Positions 60,557 through 64,000 of a stretch of DNA of 64,000 nucleotides are shown one piece after another. The stretch's first letter is position 1. Each line of letters starts with the position of its first letter. This stretch comes from JACVRW01 sp963728495 (GTDB lineage Bacteria; Actinomycetota; Thermoleophilia; Solirubrobacterales; Thermoleophilaceae): the NCBI GenBank assembly GCA_963728495.1, contig CAVSKI010000009.1, positions 186,001 through 250,000 of the forward strand. The letters are read 5' to 3'. A model generated the notes under the pieces. The model did not search any database, had not been told where the DNA came from, and worked only from the letters and a program-made list of their open reading frames with translations. Both the position numbers and the translations under genes were made by a program.

Positions 60557-61723
60557 ATGCCGGTCCTGCGCTCGATCCGCGAGCGCTTCGCCGGCGAACG
60601 TCCGCTCGACGGCGTGAAGGTCGCGGCCTGCCTGCACGTGACGGCCGAGACCGCAAACCTCATGCAGGCTCTGGTGGCCGGCGGGGCTCAGGCCGCGCTC
60701 TGCTCGGCCAACCCGCTGACCGTGCGCGACGAGGTGGCGGCGGCGCTTGTGGACGACGGCGTCGCGGTCCAGGCCAGCCGCGGAGAAGACGCCGAGATGT
60801 ACGCCAAGCACGTGGGAGCGCTGGCCGAGTGGGGCCCGGACATCACGCTCGACGACGGCGCCGACCTGCTCATGCTCCTGCACCGCTGGGAGCGCCCCGT
60901 GCGCGGCGGGGCGGAGGAAACGACGACCGGGCTGCTGCGGCTGCGCCGGCTCGAGCACGAGGGCAAGCTCGCGTGCCCGGTCATCGCGGTGAACGAGTCG
61001 CGCACCGAGCGCACCTTCAACGACCGTTACGGCACCGGCCAGTCGGCGCTCGACGGCATCCTACGCGCGACCAACCTGCTGCTTGCCGGCCACACGCTCG
61101 TGCTGTTGGGCTACGGCGCCACCGGCAAGGGCATCGCCCAGCGCGCACGGGGGGCGGGCGCTCACATCATCGTTTGCGAGGTTGATCCGCTTCGCGCGCT
61201 GGAGGCGCGCATGGACGGCTTCGAGGTGATGACGGCCCTCGCGGCGGCCGAGCGGGGCGACCTCTTCGTGACCGTCACCGGCTCTCGCGCGGTTCTCGGC
61301 CGCGATCACTTCGCGCGCATGAGGGACGGCGCCGTGCTGGCCAACGCCGGCCACTTCGACGTGGAGATCGACCTTCCCGCTCTGCGTGAGCTGGCCGGTG
61401 GTGAGGTGCGCGAGGTGCTGCCGTTGGTCGAGCAGTATGTGCTCGGCGACGGCCGGCGCCTCAACCTCCTGGCTCAGGGCCGCGTCGTGAACCTGGCCGC
61501 CGGCGAAGGGCACCCGGCCGCGGTGATGGACATGAGCTTCGCGAATCTCGCCCTGGCGGTGGAGCATCTGGCCCGGCACGGGGACGAGCTCGAGCACCGC
61601 GTGCTCGACGTGCCGATCGCGATCGACGAGGAGATCGCCCGCCTCAAGCTCGAGTCGCTCGGGGTGGAGATCGACGAGCTGACGCCCGATCAGCTCGAGT
61701 ACCTGGGCTCCTGGGGCGCTTAG
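60557..61723 (+). CDS. Divergent S-adenosylhomocysteine hydrolase homologue lacking catalytic Lys/Asp
   Basis: 388 aa from the ATG at 60557, but family homology continues upstream ('RARIDWAEGQ') to about 60520 with no start codon in that frame. An ATG at 60504 with GAGG six bases before it would join the frame if the CCCCC at 60516-60520 had one more C. The NAD loop is intact ('LGYGATGKGIAQRA'), and His27, Asp99-100 and Glu120-121 are kept. At the hydrolase lysine and aspartate positions it has 'NESRTERTFND' (Glu151, Asn155). The C-terminal 'KxxxYRY' is also absent. It resembles the shorter archaeal/Thermotoga-type enzymes. It may bind NAD and nucleosides without standard hydrolysis. Confidence 0.75.
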   Translation: MPVLRSIRERFAGERPLDGVKVAACLHVTAETANLMQALVAGGAQAALCSANPLTVRDEVAAALVDDGVAVQASRGEDAEMYAKHVGALAEWGPDITLDDGADLLMLLHRWERPVRGGAEETTTGLLRLRRLEHEGKLACPVIAVNESRTERTFNDRYGTGQSALDGILRATNLLLAGHTLVLLGYGATGKGIAQRARGAGAHIIVCEVDPLRALEARMDGFEVMTALAAAERGDLFVTVTGSRAVLGRDHFARMRDGAVLANAGHFDVEIDLPALRELAGGEVREVLPLVEQYVLGDGRRLNLLAQGRVVNLAAGEGHPAAVMDMSFANLALAVEHLARHGDELEHRVLDVPIAIDEEIARLKLESLGVEIDELTPDQLEYLGSWGA

Positions 61724-61754
61724 CCGTGTGATTTGGGTTCGGTGTGCCGCGCCT

Positions 61755-61773
61755 GGCTTGCGCTGCGCGAGCC
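61755..61773 (+). terminator. GC-rich hairpin after the SAHase-like gene
   Basis: A 7-base-pair stem (GGCTTGC with GCGAGCC, one G-T pair) around a 5-base loop, 31 bases after the stop codon. No U-run follows. It may act as a GC-rich terminator, but it is short enough to be chance. Confidence 0.3.
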
Positions 61774-61897
61774 GCCATGCGCTGGGGGCCGCGTCTGTAA
61801 CTGCAGCAACCAGGGCGGGGGATCTGTCGAAGCTGTCACTCCTGTCGCGGCGCTGTAACACAAGCCCGTCGGGCAGACGAATCCGGCCTGCGCGTTG

Positions 61898-61948
61898 GCC
61901 ACCGTCCTGACTTGACCGTCTCAGGGACGGTCAATCCAGGACGGTGGC
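61898..61948. terminator. Large nested hairpin between convergent genes, possible bidirectional terminator
   Basis: Two perfect stems are nested. The outer one has 12 base pairs (61898-61909 with 61937-61948) and the inner one 9 (61912-61920 with 61926-61934), separated by a 2x2 internal loop and closed by a 5-base loop. No U-run follows on either side, but high-GC actinobacteria often use such hairpins. It lies 175 bases after one gene and 118 bases from the end of the convergent glutathione peroxidase gene. Being symmetric, it would fold in both transcripts. A protein-binding or mobile inverted repeat is the alternative. Confidence 0.6.
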
Positions 61949-62065
61949 GCGAAACCGCATTACGGCAAGGTGACAGGGCCGACGACACGGCCACGTCCAC
62001 CTTCGTTGCTGCTGTTAGAGGACGCAGGCGCCGGCAGGCGGCTGCTCGCGCAGCGCGAAAGCGCT

Positions 62066-62614
62066 CTAGCTAAGCAGCGCGTCGAGCTCACGAGTCAGCG
62101 CCGGATCGTCCGGCGGTGTATCCGCCCCCCAGCGCTCCACCAGCCGGCCGCGGCGATCCAACAGGTACTTGTTGAAGTTCCAGTCCGGTTCGCCCAGTGC
62201 CTGGAACAGTGGGTGCGCGTCCTCGCCGGTCACCTTCAGCTTCGCGAACATCGGAAACGACACGCCGAAGTTGGCTCGGCAGAACTCGCCGATCTCGCGG
62301 TTGGAGCGCGGCTCCTGGCCGGCGAAGTCGTTGGCCGGGAACCCGAGCACCACGAGGCCGTCGTCACGGCGCTCGCGCCAGAGCGCCTCGAGGCCCTCGA
62401 ATTGAGGCGTGAAGCCGCATTCGCTGGCCGTGTTGACCACCAGCACCACCTTGCCCCCGTATCTCGACAGGTCATCCGGCTTGCCGTCGAGGCGCGGCAG
62501 CGTGAAGCGCAGCGCGCTCTGATCGGAAGCGGGAGCGGGCTGCCCCGCGCCCTCGCCGCCACAGGAGGGAAGGGACGTGACGGCGAGCAGCGCGAGGAGT
62601 CCTATTCGGCGCAT
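62066..62614 (-). CDS. Glutathione peroxidase-family thiol peroxidase, lipoprotein
   Basis: 182 aa. The signal peptide ends in a lipobox, L-P-S-C (Cys18), so it sits on the outer face of the membrane. The peroxidase domain has the catalytic Cys66 in 'NTASECGFTPQ', the Gln-containing loop 'LGFPANDFAGQEP' and the Trp/Asn in 'PDWNFNKYL', completing the family's active site. It uses cysteine rather than selenocysteine; such enzymes usually take electrons from thioredoxin-like partners and reduce lipid or other peroxides. It is convergent to the SAHase-like gene. Length and motif order are normal for the family. Confidence 0.9.
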   Translation of the reverse strand: MRRIGLLALLAVTSLPSCGGEGAGQPAPASDQSALRFTLPRLDGKPDDLSRYGGKVVLVVNTASECGFTPQFEGLEALWRERRDDGLVVLGFPANDFAGQEPRSNREIGEFCRANFGVSFPMFAKLKVTGEDAHPLFQALGEPDWNFNKYLLDRRGRLVERWGADTPPDDPALTRELDALLS

Positions 62615-62661
62615 CCCACTAGTAGAACGCGCGGGAGAGCGCTTTGGGTCAATCGCGGAGG

Positions 62662-62952
62662 CTAAGCCGCGCGGGGCAGCAGCGAGGCGAGCCGGCCGCG
62701 CCGACCCGTCGCAGCGGCGCGCACGCGCTCGGCGCGGAAGCGAAGCAGCTCGACCAGGTCGGCGCTGGGCCGGAACGGATCGGCGATCGCGCTGCCCGTG
62801 TCGATCTCGACCGCGGCCCAGATCTCGCTTCCCACCTGGGCGACGAAAACGTCCCCGTTGAGCAGCGATGCGCTGTCGAGTGCGGCGAGACGAGCAAGGG
62901 CGCCCGAGTCGGCGATACCCGCACGGCGGATGGTGAGCGTTCTATCGGTCAT
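62662..62952 (-). CDS. Small hypothetical protein
   Basis: 96 aa from the ATG at 62952, chosen because of a strong ribosome-binding site (AGGAGGG, 6 bases upstream). The earlier in-frame start at 63018 lacks one. 'LTIRRAGIADSGALARLAAL' resembles the first strand and helix of GNAT acetyltransferases, and 'FVAQVGSEIWAAVEIDTG' the next hairpin, but the chain is too short for a complete GNAT and the acetyl-CoA loop is missing. It may be a remnant or a small stand-alone protein. The next gene starts divergently 206 bases away. Confidence 0.65.
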   Translation of the reverse strand: MTDRTLTIRRAGIADSGALARLAALDSASLLNGDVFVAQVGSEIWAAVEIDTGSAIADPFRPSADLVELLRFRAERVRAAATGRRGRLASLLPRAA

Positions 62953-62958
62953 CGGGTT

Positions 62959-62965
62959 CCCTCCT
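62959..62965 (-). promoter_or_regulatory. Strong ribosome-binding site AGGAGGG
   Basis: AGGAGGG lies 6 bases before the ATG at 62952. It is one of the few clear Shine-Dalgarno sequences in the window and fixes this start. Confidence 0.6.
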
Positions 62966-63157
62966 CGTACAGTTTGATGTTCCTCGAACAGTGTGGTGCG
63001 GTGACGGCATAAGTTCAAGTTCGGGTTGCTGCTAGCAGCGATAAGTCCGCCTTATGCTGCACCTCCCCCCGCTCGATTCGGGCGCGGGCGTCGGTCGTGG
63101 GCTGGGTGCAAGGCATGGCTCGGGACCTCACCCGAGACACGAGCCGTATCCCGGACG

Positions 63158-64000
63158 ATGAATCCTCGCACCCGCCTCGCCACCGCTCTGACGCTCGCCC
63201 TCGGCCTGGCCGCCGCCCTGCCTGGCTGGGCCGGCGCCGATGGGCTGCCCGCCGGCGTCGATGCCACGCCCGTCTCGGCGCCGGGCGGTGAGGTCGAGTA
63301 CACGACCAAGAGCCTGCGTCGCGGGACTCTGGTCCTAGCCCGCGAGCGCTCGAGCGGACGGCTGCTTCGCAAGACCCGGCTACGCGGCAGCTGGGCGGTG
63401 CCCGCGGTTGCCTACGACGGGTCGGCGAGCGGCCTCTCGGCCGATGGCCACACGCTGGCACTGATCAGCCCGCGCAAGCGCTTCCCCCGTGTTCAGACGA
63501 GCTTCGTGATCCTCGATCCCGGGCGGCTGCGCCCGCGCCGGGTTCTGCGCCTGCGCGGCGACTTCAGCTTCGATGCCCTCTCGCCTGATGGTTCGCTGAT
63601 GTACCTGATCAGCTATCTCTCGCGGCGCGACCGGACCCGCTATCGCGTCCGGGCCTACGACTTGCCCCACCGGCGACTGCTCCCCAAGCCGATCGTCGAT
63701 CCGCGAGAGCCTCCCGACGAGATGAACGGGATCCCGATCACGCGAGAGAGCAGCCCAGACGGGCGATGGGCCTACACGCTCTACGACGGCGCCGAGCACC
63801 CATTCGTTCACGCGCTCGATACAAAGCGCCGGCGCGCCGTGTGCGTGGACCTGCACGGGCTGGACGGGCGCCGCAACGGGGTTGTAGGAGTGAAGCTGGA
63901 CGTGGCGCGCGACGGATCGGCACTCCGCGTCGAGGAGAGCGGCCGAGCGCTCGCGAGCATCGACACCACGAGCTTCGTGGTGACCGAGCGGACCGAGCGA
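63158..64000 (+). CDS. Secreted beta-propeller-like protein, cut by window edge
   Basis: The first 281 codons are visible and continue past the right edge. The ATG at 63158 begins a Sec signal peptide (residues 1-27, ending 'GWAGA|D'). The mature part has repeated strands typical of propeller proteins: 'GLSADGHTLALISPR', 'DALSPDGSLMYLISYLSRRD' and 'SSPDGRWAYTLYDGAEHPF', each with the S-P-D-G turn of WD40/YVTN-like blades. It probably sits outside the membrane. No enzyme motif is visible in this part. The ~200 bases before it, shared with the divergent small gene, show no clear promoter (TATCCC 5 bases before the ATG is weak). Confidence 0.75.
   Translation, partial: MNPRTRLATALTLALGLAAALPGWAGADGLPAGVDATPVSAPGGEVEYTTKSLRRGTLVLARERSSGRLLRKTRLRGSWAVPAVAYDGSASGLSADGHTLALISPRKRFPRVQTSFVILDPGRLRPRRVLRLRGDFSFDALSPDGSLMYLISYLSRRDRTRYRVRAYDLPHRRLLPKPIVDPREPPDEMNGIPITRESSPDGRWAYTLYDGAEHPFVHALDTKRRRAVCVDLHGLDGRRNGVVGVKLDVARDGSALRVEESGRALASIDTTSFVVTERTER

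Larger units (their letters stand above)
61724..62065. other. Intergenic region between convergent genes
   Basis: A 342-base stretch without a convincing gene. It holds a small GC-rich hairpin shortly after the upstream stop and a large nested hairpin at 61898-61948. A 60-codon frame in it (61728-61910) has no recognisable feature and probably is not coding. I see no tRNA or riboswitch. Confidence 0.6.

Noticed and set aside
61728..61910. 60-codon open frame in the intergenic region
   Set aside because: No ribosome-binding site, no hydrophobic or domain pattern; it also runs into the large hairpin.

Overview
The window is high-GC DNA (my estimate is about 70%) packed with genes on both strands, with GTG starts, four-base start/stop overlaps and few Shine-Dalgarno sequences. 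Together with two AftD-like (DUF3367) arabinofuranosyltransferase-type proteins, an LCP cell-wall ligase and an LPxTG-type sorting signal, this suggests an actinobacterium, probably a Thermoleophilia/Solirubrobacter-like lineage. The lineage is inferred; there is no rRNA to confirm it. I see no tRNA, rRNA, CRISPR array, transposase or phage gene.

Layout. (1) 1-6485, minus strand: a surface-polysaccharide operon with an O-antigen-ligase-like protein continuing in frame into an LPVTG-anchored tail, a GT4-GT2 fusion, a GT4, two NTF2-like lipoproteins and a flippase cut by the window edge. (2) 6.5-14.3 kb: short divergent and convergent units with a TPR-like protein, polyprenol-phosphate mannosyltransferase, GT4, GT2, methyltransferase, GT-C membrane transferase, a second TPR-like protein and a second O-antigen-ligase-like protein. 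(3) 14.4-35.75 kb, plus strand: AftD-like protein, methyltransferase, spermidine-synthase-like membrane protein, then a tightly overlapping operon (21.8-33.2 kb) that encodes GmhA-, GmhB-, HddA- and HddC-like enzymes for an activated heptose plus a transaldolase, epimerase, oxidoreductase, SDR, methyltransferase, two GtrB-type transferases and GtrA, ending with a YfhO-like protein. (4) 51.3-35.75 kb, minus strand: flippase, GT4-flippase fusion, methyltransferase, second AftD-like protein, GT-C protein, GT2, two methyltransferases and a second spermidine-synthase-like protein. Arms 3 and 4 run towards each other and their stop codons overlap at 35751-35754. (5) 51.4-58.6 kb, plus strand: M20 peptidase, LCP ligase, nucleotide-sugar dehydrogenase, NDP-mannose pyrophosphorylase, phosphosugar isomerase and a secreted protein. 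(6) 58.6-61.7 kb: MerR regulator, S-adenosylhomocysteinase and a divergent homologue that lacks catalytic residues. (7) 61.7-64 kb: a strong hairpin, a lipoprotein glutathione peroxidase, a small protein and a secreted protein cut by the window edge.

Taken together, most of the window looks like a large locus for making, lipid-linking, flipping, polymerising, methylating and attaching one or more surface glycans built from mannose, heptose, uronic acid and possibly pentofuranose. The unusual points are the domain fusions, the two mirrored arms with the same protein types, an apparently leaderless promoter architecture, and the degenerate enzyme homologues.
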